DNA of 47,440 nucleotides, from NCBI GenBank assembly GCA_003165075.1, contig PLSM01000139.1:88008-135447 (forward strand), read 5' to 3'. Under the pieces are notes generated by a model. The model had not been told where the DNA came from. It searched no databases and saw only the letters and a program-made list of their open reading frames with translations. Positions 6,871-15,437 of the stretch are shown here, piece by piece. Each line of letters begins with the position of its first letter. Position 1 is the stretch's first letter. The DNA comes from Acidobacteriaceae bacterium. Lineage in GTDB: Bacteria > Acidobacteriota > Terriglobia > Terriglobales > Acidobacteriaceae. Position numbers and translations under genes: made by a program.

Positions 6871-9427
6871 GCAGGCGTTGAGCTGGAGACGGGCGGCGGC
6901 CATTGGCTGGCGGGATTTGAAGTCCGCGCCGGGCAAGTTCGGGTTTGTGGTGCTGTCGGTGGCGGTGGGCGTGGCGGCGCTGGTGGGGGTGCGCGGATTC
7001 AGCGAGAGCTTCAGGCGGACGTTGACGACCGAGGCCCGTTCGCTGATGGCCGGGGACCTGAGCGCGCGCATCTTTCGCGAACCGACCGAAGACGAGCAGA
7101 AGAAGCTTGTGGTGCTGCAGAAGCAGAATGCCGGAACCCAGGCGACGTGGGTGACCGAGACCATTTCAATGGCGTCGGTGCCACCTGACCCGGTGCCGCT
7201 GCTGGTGTCATTAAAGGCCGTGGACGCGAGCGCTTATCCCTTTTATGGCGAGGCGGAATTGGAACCGGCGATGCCGCTGCGCCAGGCGCTCGATGGCGAT
7301 TCGGCAGTTGTAGCGGAGGAATTCCTCATCCGGCTGAACGCGCATGTGGGTGAGACGCTGCGGCTGGGGGGAAGGAATTTCAGAATCGCAGCGGTTCTGA
7401 AGCAGGAGCCGGACCGCATCACGGCGGGCGCGGGCATGGGGCCTCGGGTGATGATTTCTCGCGCCAGCCTGAACGAGACGGGCCTGCTGGCTCCGGGGAG
7501 CCGGGTGAGCCAGCGGTTGCTGATGAAGCTGGCGCCAACGACGGACCAGGTGGCGCTGCGCAAGCAGGTTGAGGCGGCACTGCCGGATGCGCAGGTGATG
7601 GATTTTCGCGAAGGCAATCCGGCGCTGAGCCAGGGGCTGGATAACGCGACCGCGATCCTGAGCCTGATCTGCCTGGTGGCCATGGTGCTGGGCGCAATCG
7701 GCGTGGCGATGGCGATGCACGCGCACCTGGAACAGCGCATGGACATGCTGGCCATTCTTAAAGCGGTGGGGGCGCGCTCGGCGGACTTGCTGCGCATCTT
7801 TCTGTTGCAGACGCTGGGGCTGGGGCTGGCAGGCGGATTGTTGGGCACAGCTGCGGGCCTGGGAGTGATGGCGGCGCTGCCGGCGGTGTTCGGCAAGCTG
7901 TTGCCGGTGCACACCGTGATGGAGTTTCCCTGGCGCTCGGTGCTGGCGGGGTTGGGCACGGGGCTGCTGACGACGCTGCTGTTCTGCCTGCCGCCGCTGC
8001 TCGATGTGCGGGCGGTGCGGCCGGTGCTGGTGCTGCGGCGGCTGGTGGAGGCGGGGCCGGTAGGATTTGGCGGCTGGCTGGCGCGCTGGTGGGGCCGGCG
8101 GCTGCAATTGGCATTGTCGATCGTGGTGGTGCTTGCGCTGGGCGGCATTGCGTGGGCGCTGTCGGATTCAGCGAAGGTGGGCGGCTGGTTCGCGCTGCTG
8201 TTTGCGATTGCGCTGGTGGTGCTGCTGGTGCTTGCGGCGGTGGCGCTGCGTACAGTGCGCTTTGTGCTGAACCGGGTGAGGCTGCGGCTGCCTTCGTCGC
8301 TGCGGCATGGGTTGGCAAATCTCTACCGGCCGGGAAACCAGTCGGCGGCGGTGCTGGCGTCGCTGGGGACCGGCGTGATGCTGATTCTGGCGGTGTACCT
8401 GATGCAGGGGGCGCTGCTGCGCGACTTGAGGGAGACGGCTTCACCCAAGCTGCCCAATGTTTTTCTTATCGACGTAACCACCGATGAAGTTGCGGGGGTG
8501 AAGGAGTTTTTTCAGCATCAGCAGGGAGTATCGCAGGCGTTGGACCTGATGCCGGTGGTGTCGGGGCGGTTTGTGTCGCTGAACGGAAAGCCGGTGGAGC
8601 AGTTGAAGGGCCAGCATTTTCCGCGGCGGATGCTGGAGAATGCGGAGTTGAGCTGGGCGGATGCGGCTCCGGCGGGCGACAAGGTAACGCAGGGCAAGTG
8701 GTGGACGGATGGGGGCGCTGCGGAACTGGCAGTAGGCGAAGGCGCGGCTAAGCGGTTGAACCTGGGTGTAGGCTCGGCGGTGGAACTGGATGTGGGCGGC
8801 ACGGTGCACAAGCTGAAGGTAGCGGTGGTGTATCGCGCGGATGGGCAGCATCTGGGCGCGCGGGTGCAGTTTGTGCTGCCGTCGGCAAGCCTGAAGGACC
8901 AGCCGGCGACGTGGTATGGCGGCGCGCACATCGATCCGAAGCAAGTGGCGGCGATGGAGCGGGCACTGTTCGCGGCGTATCCGACGGTGACGGTGATCAA
9001 CCTTGCCGATGTGCTGGACCGGATTGAGAGCGTGGTGGATCAGATCACGTTTGTAGTGCGGTTTCTGGCCGGGTTCTCGATTCTGGCGGGGCTGATGATT
9101 TTGGCGTCGAGCATTGCCAGCGCGCGCTTCCGGCGGATGCGCGAGGCGGTGGTGCTGAAGACGCTGGGAGCAACGCGGATGCGGATTGTGCGCACCTTCA
9201 GCGTGGAGTTCAGCGTACTGGGGCTGTTGGCGGGGTCGGTGGGAGTGGTGTTTGCCAACGTGCTGACGCGGGTGCTGCTGCACAAGCTGGAGGTGGGCTT
9301 CCACATCGACTGGTATGCAACGCTGTTCGCGCTGGTGGGCACGGCGGTGCTGGCCACGGCGACGGGATGGATTGCCAGCTACCGGATACTGGGATTACGG
9401 CCGCTGGAAGTGCTGCGGGAGGAATAG
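6863..9427 (+). CDS. ybbP: FtsX-family ABC permease (YbbP-like)
   Basis: Large inner-membrane permease of about 854 residues, the usual size for YbbP. Start ATG 6863 overlaps the ATPase stop (ATGGCTAA), which implies translational coupling; an upstream GTG at 6845 is a weaker choice. One N-terminal helix (about 20-45) precedes a periplasmic MacB-PCD-like domain. Then come three helices of the first FtsX domain (about 270-395), a further helix pair around 420-465, a second periplasmic part, and a C-terminal FtsX domain (about 720-850) with the typical REAVVLKTLGATR coupling segment. The substrate is unknown; a role with the TesA-like esterase in exporting or processing acyl compounds is inferred from gene order only. 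Confidence 0.92.
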   Translation: MAKQALSWRRAAAIGWRDLKSAPGKFGFVVLSVAVGVAALVGVRGFSESFRRTLTTEARSLMAGDLSARIFREPTEDEQKKLVVLQKQNAGTQATWVTETISMASVPPDPVPLLVSLKAVDASAYPFYGEAELEPAMPLRQALDGDSAVVAEEFLIRLNAHVGETLRLGGRNFRIAAVLKQEPDRITAGAGMGPRVMISRASLNETGLLAPGSRVSQRLLMKLAPTTDQVALRKQVEAALPDAQVMDFREGNPALSQGLDNATAILSLICLVAMVLGAIGVAMAMHAHLEQRMDMLAILKAVGARSADLLRIFLLQTLGLGLAGGLLGTAAGLGVMAALPAVFGKLLPVHTVMEFPWRSVLAGLGTGLLTTLLFCLPPLLDVRAVRPVLVLRRLVEAGPVGFGGWLARWWGRRLQLALSIVVVLALGGIAWALSDSAKVGGWFALLFAIALVVLLVLAAVALRTVRFVLNRVRLRLPSSLRHGLANLYRPGNQSAAVLASLGTGVMLILAVYLMQGALLRDLRETASPKLPNVFLIDVTTDEVAGVKEFFQHQQGVSQALDLMPVVSGRFVSLNGKPVEQLKGQHFPRRMLENAELSWADAAPAGDKVTQGKWWTDGGAAELAVGEGAAKRLNLGVGSAVELDVGGTVHKLKVAVVYRADGQHLGARVQFVLPSASLKDQPATWYGGAHIDPKQVAAMERALFAAYPTVTVINLADVLDRIESVVDQITFVVRFLAGFSILAGLMILASSIASARFRRMREAVVLKTLGATRMRIVRTFSVEFSVLGLLAGSVGVVFANVLTRVLLHKLEVGFHIDWYATLFALVGTAVLATATGWIASYRILGLRPLEVLREE

Positions 9428-9438
9428 AGCGAGGCGCG

Positions 9439-9978
9439 ATGAAGCTGGTCTTCATTTACGGAATGCCCGCAGCGGGCAAATTGACCGTGGCGCAGGAACT
9501 GGCTGGATTGACCGGCTACAAGTTGTTCCACAATCACCAGGTGGTGGATCTTCTGCTTTCGATGTTCGAGTTTGGTAGCGAGCCTTTCGTCGAACTGCGC
9601 GAAGAGATCTGGTTGTCGGTGTTTGAGCAGGTGTGCCGCAGCAAGTTGCCGGGATTGATTTTCACTTTCGCTCCGGAGGCCACCGTGCGTCCCACGTTTG
9701 TGGGGGAAGCGGTAAGAACAGTCGCGGCTGCGGGCGGCGAGGTGGAGTTTGTTGAACTGACGTGCCCGGTGGAGGAGTTGAAACGTCGCATCGACAGCCC
9801 TTCAAGGCGTGCGCATCAGAAGCTGACCTCGGTTGCCTTGTTTGAAGAGCTTCATACCGGGGGCACTTTCAATGCATTGCAGATGCCCAAGCCGAGGGTG
9901 GTGGTGGATACGAGCCTTTGTACGCCGGCACGGGCAGCTTTGCAGATTGCGCGAGCGCTCGGGGTCAGCGGCGTTTGA
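9439..9978 (+). CDS. Small P-loop kinase/AAA-type ATPase
   Basis: 179 residues from ATG 9439, 12 bases after the permease stop and preceded by GAGGCG at 9431. Walker A is GMPAAGKLT at about residues 8-16. The rest has the layout of a small P-loop kinase (shikimate/gluconate kinase-like fold): an EEI-containing substrate segment, FTFAPEATVRP strand region and a lid-like CPVEELKRRIDSPSRR with paired arginines. The family in databases is usually called an AAA or kinase-like protein, and the phosphoryl acceptor is unknown. The spacing suggests it is the third gene of the ybbAP-like operon. It converges with the efflux adaptor gene, 26 bases apart. Confidence 0.75.
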   Translation: MKLVFIYGMPAAGKLTVAQELAGLTGYKLFHNHQVVDLLLSMFEFGSEPFVELREEIWLSVFEQVCRSKLPGLIFTFAPEATVRPTFVGEAVRTVAAAGGEVEFVELTCPVEELKRRIDSPSRRAHQKLTSVALFEELHTGGTFNALQMPKPRVVVDTSLCTPARAALQIARALGVSGV

Positions 9979-10004
9979 ATGCGCAATCGGCGCGTGCGCA
10001 TCCT

Positions 10005-11177
10005 CTATTGATTTCCCGCGGTTTCCAGCAGCAGTGCATTCGTGACAACCTGCTGGCCGGGTTCGAGTCCGGAGAGAATCTGCTGGCGGTTGCCGTCGAG
10101 CATCTTTCCCGCCGTGACCTGGGTGCGCTTGAACTGGTTGCCGCCGGCGGGCAGGTAGACCCAGTCGCGGTCGTGCAGGTGAAGCACGGCGTCGGCTGGG
10201 ATCACAGGGAAGGACTGTTTGGAACGGCCGGTGAAGGTGGCGGTGGCGAACATTCCGAGCTTGAGAAAGCCCGGGTTGGCAACCTCGATGCGCACCTTGG
10301 CGGTACGCAAGGAGGGGTCGAGGATGGGGCCAATGTCGCTGATGCGGCCAGTGAGCGGGCGATCTGGATAGGCGTTGAAGCGAATCTTGGCTTGCTGGCC
10401 CAGTTGCAGGCTGGCGATGTCGTTCTCGTAGACGTCGCAGACGATCCAGACGGTGGAGAGGTCGGCGATGGTGAAGGCGGTGGCGGAGCCGGAGAGGCTG
10501 ACGCCGGCGGCGGCAGCGTTAGTGACGTTCTGGACCACGATCACGCCGGAGACAGGCGCATAGACATTGACGATGCTGCTGGGGTGCCTCTTATCCACGC
10601 CGAGAGTCTTCAACTGCTCTTCGGCGGCGGTGAGGTCGGCCTTGGCGTCCTTTTCTGAGTCCTCGGCCTGCTCCAGCATGGACTGGGAGATGGCGCCGTG
10701 CTGAAACAGATCCTGGGCGCGGACGAAGGCTTTGTTGGCAAGCTGCTCGTCGTTGACTGCTTTGAGGTAGGTGTCGAAGGCGTTGGTGATGTCGGGGCTC
10801 TGCACCTTCAGGAGTAACTGGCCCTTCTTCACGTTGTCGTCGAGACGGGCCTTGATGTCGACCACGCGGCCGTTGGCAAGGGAGATGACGGGAATTTCGC
10901 GGGAGACGTCGGGAAAGACGGCGCCGGTGGCGCTCAGTTCAGCGGCAGCCTCGATTTTTTCAGCAGTGACCAGAGGGAACTTGGCTACATCCTTGCTGTC
11001 GATGGTGATGAGGTTCATGTCGGGAACCTGAATAACCTGGGCGGGCGGAGGGGCGCCGTCGGCTTGGACCTTGTCCTTGCAGCCGGCCAGAGCCAGGGCG
11101 AAAAGAGCGAGCGAGGCTGCCATGGACAGCGATAGGGAAGCGATTGCGGGTTGCTTCACGATGAGTTTCGACGTCAT
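10005..11177 (-). CDS. Efflux periplasmic adaptor (membrane fusion protein), lipoprotein
   Basis: HlyD/CusB-type adaptor that joins an inner-membrane pump to a TolC-type channel. 390 residues with a lipoprotein signal (ALALAGC, Cys about 33) anchoring it to the inner membrane. In order: beta-barrel/lipoyl half-motifs (NGRVVDIKARLDDNVKKGQLL and APVSGVIVVQNV), a helical hairpin around 130-190 between them, then the beta-barrel (IRFNAYPDRPLTGRISDIGP) and membrane-proximal domains. It resembles the CusB/CzcB heavy-metal branch but no His/Met-rich metal-binding N-terminus is seen. The start overlaps the tolC stop by 4 bases. No pump gene follows; the next gene downstream is convergent. Confidence 0.92.
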   Translation of the reverse strand: MTSKLIVKQPAIASLSLSMAASLALFALALAGCKDKVQADGAPPPAQVIQVPDMNLITIDSKDVAKFPLVTAEKIEAAAELSATGAVFPDVSREIPVISLANGRVVDIKARLDDNVKKGQLLLKVQSPDITNAFDTYLKAVNDEQLANKAFVRAQDLFQHGAISQSMLEQAEDSEKDAKADLTAAEEQLKTLGVDKRHPSSIVNVYAPVSGVIVVQNVTNAAAAGVSLSGSATAFTIADLSTVWIVCDVYENDIASLQLGQQAKIRFNAYPDRPLTGRISDIGPILDPSLRTAKVRIEVANPGFLKLGMFATATFTGRSKQSFPVIPADAVLHLHDRDWVYLPAGGNQFKRTQVTAGKMLDGNRQQILSGLEPGQQVVTNALLLETAGNQ

Positions 11178-12460
11178 TGAATTACCTCGCGTCCGACAGC
11201 AAGATTAAGTTGACCGGCCGCGTTCAGATACGCACCGATCAGTTGCAGATAGGCCAATTGCACGGCGCGATATTCGCTTTGCGCATTGAGAAAGTCCATG
11301 AGCGAGGCGCCGCCGTGCTGGTAGGAATAGGTGACGGTGTCGCGCACGCGCGTGGCCTGGTCTTTATATTGCGCCTTGTAGGGCTTGAGCAGTGCGATGT
11401 TGCTCTCGACCTCGGTGTAGGCGGAGTCCACGTCGCTGAAGACCTGGGCCCGCGTGGCCTCGCTGGTCTGCTGGCTCTTCTCAATATCGATCAGCGTGCG
11501 CTGCTTCTCGCCCTGATTGTGGTCGAAGATGCGCAGGGGAACGCTGACGCTCAGGCCGAGCGTCTGGATGCCGTCGGGGTTGTTGTTCGACGAGTTATAG
11601 GTGTACCAGCCGCTGAAGGTGGGATCGGTCGACCCATTGGAAATGGCCAGTTTGTGGTTGGTTTGAGACTGCTGAATAGCCTGCAGCGCCGCCTGCAGGT
11701 CGGGCCGCGCATCGAGCGCGGTCTGGCGGAAATCGTCAAGCGGCTTCAGTGCATCGGAGAAATCGAAGGGACCATTCACATCGAACTGCTCCACCGGCGT
11801 GCGGTCGTTGAGTAGCTGCAGCAACTGAATCTTGGCCGTGCGGAGGTTGACGATTGCGGTTTGGATTTCCGATTCGTATTGCACGCGAAGCAATTCGATA
11901 CGGTCGAGGTCAATTTGGGCAATGTCGCCGTCTTTGAAGCGGCTGCGGCTGATCTCAATGATCTTGTCGTAGTAGGCCAGATCGGCTTGCGCAAGTTCAA
12001 GAACGGCCTTGGCCTCAAGAGTATTCACAAATGCTTCCCGCAGAGTGAACTCCAAATTGCGTTTCAGGTCTTCGTGGTCCGAGGCGGCGATACGCGTGCC
12101 TTCCTTTGCGCTCTCGAGACGCAATTCACGCTTGTGCTCGCGCTCGTGGAGGTAGCTGAGAGTGGGCACAAAATCCGTGCCCTTGAGCGGCTGCCAGACT
12201 CCGGCGTGCGGCGCGATCTGCGTGGCATCGGTGGATGCGGTGAATTGGGGATTGGGACGCAGGAAAGCGGTGATTTCCTCGGCACGCGATTCGTCGACGC
12301 CCAGTGCGTCAGCTTTGAGCGCGGGATTGGCAGACTCGAACCTGGCTTTCACCTGGTCCCAGGTAAGGCTCTGTTGAGCAGGGCACAGCACCGCACTGAA
12401 CAGGAGCAGTGCGGCAAGCGCCGATGCAGACCGGGAGGGAAATGATTGCTTCATACGCAT
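11174..12460 (-). CDS. TolC-family outer-membrane efflux protein
   Basis: Outer-membrane factor that forms the exit duct of a tripartite efflux complex. 428 residues: signal peptide about 1-29 (cut near CPAQQ), then two OEP repeats (about 45-225 and 245-425) rich in long alpha-helices, with the usual LRPNPQF near the first repeat and SLMDFLNAQSEYRAVQLAYLQ near the end of the second. It resembles CzcC/CusC-type factors but lacks the lipobox of CusC. It precedes the adaptor gene with a 4-base overlap, and is preceded by a small membrane protein gene 76 bases upstream, so a three-gene operon is likely. Confidence 0.92.
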   Translation of the reverse strand: MRMKQSFPSRSASALAALLLFSAVLCPAQQSLTWDQVKARFESANPALKADALGVDESRAEEITAFLRPNPQFTASTDATQIAPHAGVWQPLKGTDFVPTLSYLHEREHKRELRLESAKEGTRIAASDHEDLKRNLEFTLREAFVNTLEAKAVLELAQADLAYYDKIIEISRSRFKDGDIAQIDLDRIELLRVQYESEIQTAIVNLRTAKIQLLQLLNDRTPVEQFDVNGPFDFSDALKPLDDFRQTALDARPDLQAALQAIQQSQTNHKLAISNGSTDPTFSGWYTYNSSNNNPDGIQTLGLSVSVPLRIFDHNQGEKQRTLIDIEKSQQTSEATRAQVFSDVDSAYTEVESNIALLKPYKAQYKDQATRVRDTVTYSYQHGGASLMDFLNAQSEYRAVQLAYLQLIGAYLNAAGQLNLAVGREVIQ

Positions 12461-12536
12461 CCTTTACGCCGCGAATTGGATCGCCGGCGATGGGAACGGA
12501 AATGGGTTCAGCTTGAATTGACGGAAAGGAGAGCGA

Positions 12537-12926
12537 TCAGGCTGCGGGAGGCGGGCGGTTTTGGATGGAACGGAGCGCAGGCTTTTTGACGGCCGACAAG
12601 CGAGGTCGGAGGCACGCCGAAAAACGTTGGAAGGAGATGGGCGGGCGAACAAAACCGGGGGCCGGCAGCGCTACGGCGATAGGAAAGATGGAGTGCGGGC
12701 AGGAGGACATGTGGTCACGGCGCTCGCAGGTCGCGGTCTCGGCGGGGTTCTGGAGCGACTGCAAGTCGTCGGTAACCGAGATTACGGGGAAGAGGATGAG
12801 AATGAGCATCGCCACCGCGGCAGCCTGGGTTCGCCGGCTGGCGCCGCTAGGGCTGGCGATACGTAGCCAAAGGCACACTATAAGCGCCGCCAGCAGGGCC
12901 CAAACGAGATTCAGGAGGGACTCCAT
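12537..12926 (-). CDS. Small membrane protein of unknown function
   Basis: 129 residues with two predicted N-terminal membrane helices (about 4-22, LLNLVWALLAALIVCLWL, and 36-52, AVAMLILILFPVISV) and a hydrophilic, proline-rich tail. The conserved-looking segment FPVISVTDDL followed by QNPAE and a C/HMSSC patch is something I associate with small acidobacterial proteins located just upstream of tolC-type efflux genes; that is recollection, not a search result. The Cys/His residues near 85-95 (CERRDHMSSCPH) could bind metal. It lies 76 bases upstream of the TolC gene in the same direction. Confidence 0.65.
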   Translation of the reverse strand: MESLLNLVWALLAALIVCLWLRIASPSGASRRTQAAAVAMLILILFPVISVTDDLQSLQNPAETATCERRDHMSSCPHSIFPIAVALPAPGFVRPPISFQRFSACLRPRLSAVKKPALRSIQNRPPPAA

Positions 12927-13113
12927 GCTCTTGTCAGATTCTATACCAGTGCGGGATGCATCCTGGAGCCGGACGGGCTGGGTGAGGGATGCAGGACGGC
13001 GTTACGGTGGGTTCGCTATCCCGTTTTGTTCGACGATTTTGAGGCGGGTTGGCGGAAGCTTTATCGGGAGTCAGTTGCAGGCATCGAGAGGACGCGGGTA
13101 GTGGGCGCCGTGG

Positions 13114-13142
13114 TTTGACCCGTTTGGAGAATCCACATATTA
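13114..13142 (+). promoter_or_regulatory. Sigma70-type promoter for tRNA-Gln
   Basis: TTGACC at 13114-13119 and TATTAT at 13137-13142 are separated by exactly 17 bases. This is a near-consensus housekeeping promoter that would start transcription near 13149, about 75 bases before the mature tRNA. The rest of 12927-13224 holds no gene that I can see. Confidence 0.65.
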
Positions 13143-13224
13143 TGGAAAGGTTGGTTCTCAGCGCCAGTCAATCTGTGAGGACGCTGGACATCACGGCTGC
13201 AGAATAGACGCCTTCTGCGCTTTC

Positions 13225-13299
13225 TGCCCCCTCGTTCAACGGTTAGGACAGCTGCCTCTGGAGCAGCATATCGGGGTTCGAATCCCTGGGGGGCAGCCA
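13225..13299 (+). tRNA. tRNA-Gln (anticodon CTG)
   Basis: 75 bases with encoded CCA. The acceptor stem TGCCCCC pairs perfectly with GGGGGCA; U1-A72 is typical of bacterial tRNA-Gln. The D arm is GTTC/GGAC. The anticodon arm is GCTGC-CTCTGGA-GCAGC, anticodon CTG reading CAG. The T arm has TTCGAAT and a stem that includes one G-T pair. Its 3' end (13283-13299) is the likely integration site of the element that follows. Confidence 0.97.
13283..13299 (+). repeat. Candidate attL: 3' end of tRNA-Gln
   Basis: The last 17 bases of the tRNA, TCCCTGGGGGGCAGCCA. The sequence at 25600-25616 matches 15 of 17 positions, in the same orientation, differing only at two central bases. Confidence 0.45.
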
Positions 13300-13513
13300 A
13301 GAATCCTAATACTAATTCACACTTCCTCGACTTTTCTCGACGTGCCTCTACTCGCCTTTACGTCTCTAAACCCATAAAATCAATTATTTACACTAATTTC
13401 CTACCACTCCATATGTCCATTCACACGTAAGCACCATGTCTTGAGTTACCTCCCAATCACCCCTTTTCTGTGGTCACTTTTTAGCGCGAGCAAGACGACC
13501 ACAGGAGGGGGAG

Positions 13514-14407
13514 ATGCACGCGAACGTGGAGTTATGGAACCTGAAGTGTCTGAAGGCTGCATCAAAGACGAAGCCCTACCGCATTCCAGACAGCGGAGGA
13601 TTGGCGCTCCTGGTCACTCCAGAGGGCGGAAAACTGTGGCGATGGAGGTACCATTTCGAGGGCAAGATGAAACAGATGGCCTTCGGTAAGTACCCTGATG
13701 TACCCCTTGCCGACGCACGAGCGCATCATGCGCAAGCGAGGCAGTTGTTGGCCAACGGTGTCGGTCCTATGGCACTGCGGAAAGACGTTAAGGAGAAGGC
13801 CAAAGTCAAAGTTGAGCAGCCGAAGGAAAAGACTCTGGAGTACGTGATCCGCGAGTGGCTCAAGTGGTGGAGGACAGACAAGAACGACAAGTACGCCGCG
13901 AACGTCGAGTCGCGGCTGGAGTCTGACATCATCGCCAAGGTGGGTAGTAAGATTCCCGCAGAGATCACACGCATGGAGTTGGTCAAGTTGACCCAGGATG
14001 TCGATGCACGGGGCGCCCGTGATATCGCACGCCGCAATCTCCAAATCGTGCGGCAAATCTATGAGTGGGGAACAGACAACAGGCTGCTGGATCAGAACAC
14101 GATGAACCCCGCAGCCGGAATCAAGCCCGACAAGATATTGAGTCGAGTTGTGGAGGAGCACTTCGCAAGCGTTCCAATTTCTGAGGTTCCAGAGTTGCTC
14201 CGCAAGATGCGCGACTACGATGGCACTGCGCTGACGCGCATATCCGGCGCATATAACTACGCCGAGTATTTGGAGCCACGCGCCAAGAGGTTGCAGGACT
14301 GGTCCGACTTCCTGGACGAGCAGTTGGAAAAGGCGCGAACGCAGAACGACCCCGCTAGCATCCAGCCCGATGGGGTCCTTCCTTCCCGATGGGGTCCTTC
14401 CTTATAG
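13514..14407 (+). pseudogene. P4-type tyrosine integrase with catalytic domain deleted
   Basis: 297 residues from ATG 13514, behind a strong AGGAGGGGG ribosome site. The N-terminal arm-binding domain (about 8-95: YRIPDSGGLALLV, YHFEGKMKQMAFGKYPDVPLADAR) and the core-binding SAM-like domain (about 105-210) are intact. After DYDGTALTR (about residue 240), where an Arg-bearing catalytic domain should begin, the sequence jumps to AYNYAEYLEPRAKRLQDWSD, which resembles the extreme C-terminal tail of full-length P4-type integrases. About 150 residues carrying the R-H-R-Y active site are missing while the frame is kept. A 19-base tandem duplication at 14366-14403 changes the last residues. It could still bind att DNA but should not catalyse recombination. 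Confidence 0.85.
14366..14403 (+). repeat. 19-bp tandem duplication at the integrase 3' end
   Basis: CCCGATGGGGTCCTTCCTT occurs twice with no spacer (14366-14384 and 14385-14403). Because 19 is not a multiple of 3, the second copy is read in another frame and gives the terminal RWGPSL of the integrase remnant. Confidence 0.95.
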
Positions 14408-14591
14408 ACTGCAGTAAGCTCGATTAGGTGGAGATAGTTACGAATAGGGGACTCCCTTTTCGGCCAGACCAGGGCACAATGCATCCTGGTGAAAAACATG
14501 AAAGCAGCAGAACTGCGGCAACTCATTAAGGAGAACAAGGAGTATTGCGCTCACGATCGGCCATAGTCTACCCACAGCCAAGCTGGAACTG

Positions 14592-14717
14592 ATGGCCAGA
14601 ATAATGTTCCCCACCGGCACATTGCCGAAAGATTCCGATCGCCCGACATTCACTGCGCGGGAACTGGAGATTATCCGGAATCTCTTATGGCAAACGAAGG
14701 ACATGCATGACCGATAG
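14592..14717 (+). pseudogene. Possible LuxR-type HTH gene fragment
   Basis: 41 codons from ATG 14592 to TAG 14717. The stretch FTARELEIIRNLLWQ resembles the first helices of a LuxR/GerE DNA-binding domain. In the same frame after the stop, MCEYASICLGRL could be the continuation, so the TAG may be a nonsense mutation in a decayed gene. No ribosome site is obvious. The surrounding 14408-14782 holds nothing else that I can support. Confidence 0.25.
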
Positions 14718-14782
14718 GCAATGTGCGAGTATGCGAGTATTTGCTTGGGAAGACTATCCGCCGAAACCATCGGCAACCTGCG

Positions 14783-15319
14783 TCAGTCGGACTGCCTTCC
14801 CCGTTCGAGCTTGCTGGCATCGTAGCCCTTGGCCGCTAGGCGACCCGCAATTTCTGCATAGAGCTTGTCATCCATCTTCGCAGTGCGACTCAAAATCCAC
14901 AGGTACTTACGGCTCGGTTCGCCGATTACTGCGTATTCGTAGTTCGGGCTCAGGTCGATAATCCAATAATTCCCAAAGAACGGCCAGAAGAATGTCACCT
15001 TGAGCTTTGAGCCGGTCTTCTGGTCAACAACCTGAGCCCAGCCGTTCGATTGGGTTAGCTTGCCTTCGCGAGTCTTGCAGGTATTTACCACGCTGATTTT
15101 GCCGTCAGAACGGAGGGAATAAGTCGCCGTCGCGTTGCTGTCGCACTTGCGCTCGAAGCGATTGGGATACCTTGCGATTTCAAACCAGCGTCCCGTGTAG
15201 CGGCTAAGGTCAACCTTCGGGACGGATTCTAGGGGAACCTCACCGAATGCGGCTCGAACCACAGAAAACACCCCAACCAAAGCAAGGCCAAGATAGATAA
15301 GCTTTCGCGAATTCATCAA
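14783..15319 (-). CDS. blc: Bacterial lipocalin (Blc-like)
   Basis: Beta-barrel protein that binds fatty acids or lysophospholipids in the cell envelope. 178 residues: signal sequence about 1-26 (LIYLGLALVGVFSVVRAAFG) without a lipobox Cys, so probably periplasmic rather than a lipoprotein as in E. coli Blc. The lipocalin signature YTGRWFEIARYPNRFE follows at about 41-56, then the YEYAVIGEPSRKYLWILSR strand pair typical of Blc. Two methionines open the frame (MMNS); the second is an equally good start. It sits in the island and is followed at some distance by the ferritin-like gene in the same direction; cargo status is inferred. Confidence 0.9.
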   Translation of the reverse strand: MMNSRKLIYLGLALVGVFSVVRAAFGEVPLESVPKVDLSRYTGRWFEIARYPNRFERKCDSNATATYSLRSDGKISVVNTCKTREGKLTQSNGWAQVVDQKTGSKLKVTFFWPFFGNYWIIDLSPNYEYAVIGEPSRKYLWILSRTAKMDDKLYAEIAGRLAAKGYDASKLERGRQSD

Positions 15320-15437
15320 GAATCTCCACAGTCTTGCGGTGTCGGCACTAACTCACAATGGGAGCAACCACACAGTGGCAACACCACAGGACTGAGAAGT
15401 CAGCCCTGGTGCAAACCAGCTTCGGTTCCTGCGCTAC

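Noticed and set aside
7211..8444. Several overlapping minus-strand frames opposite the YbbP-like permease
   Set aside because: High-GC shadow frames full of Arg/Pro/Gln; the plus-strand permease is continuous and family-like.
9978..10005. Small palindrome between the kinase and adaptor genes as a terminator
   Set aside because: Only about 6 bp of stem and no T tract; too weak to call.
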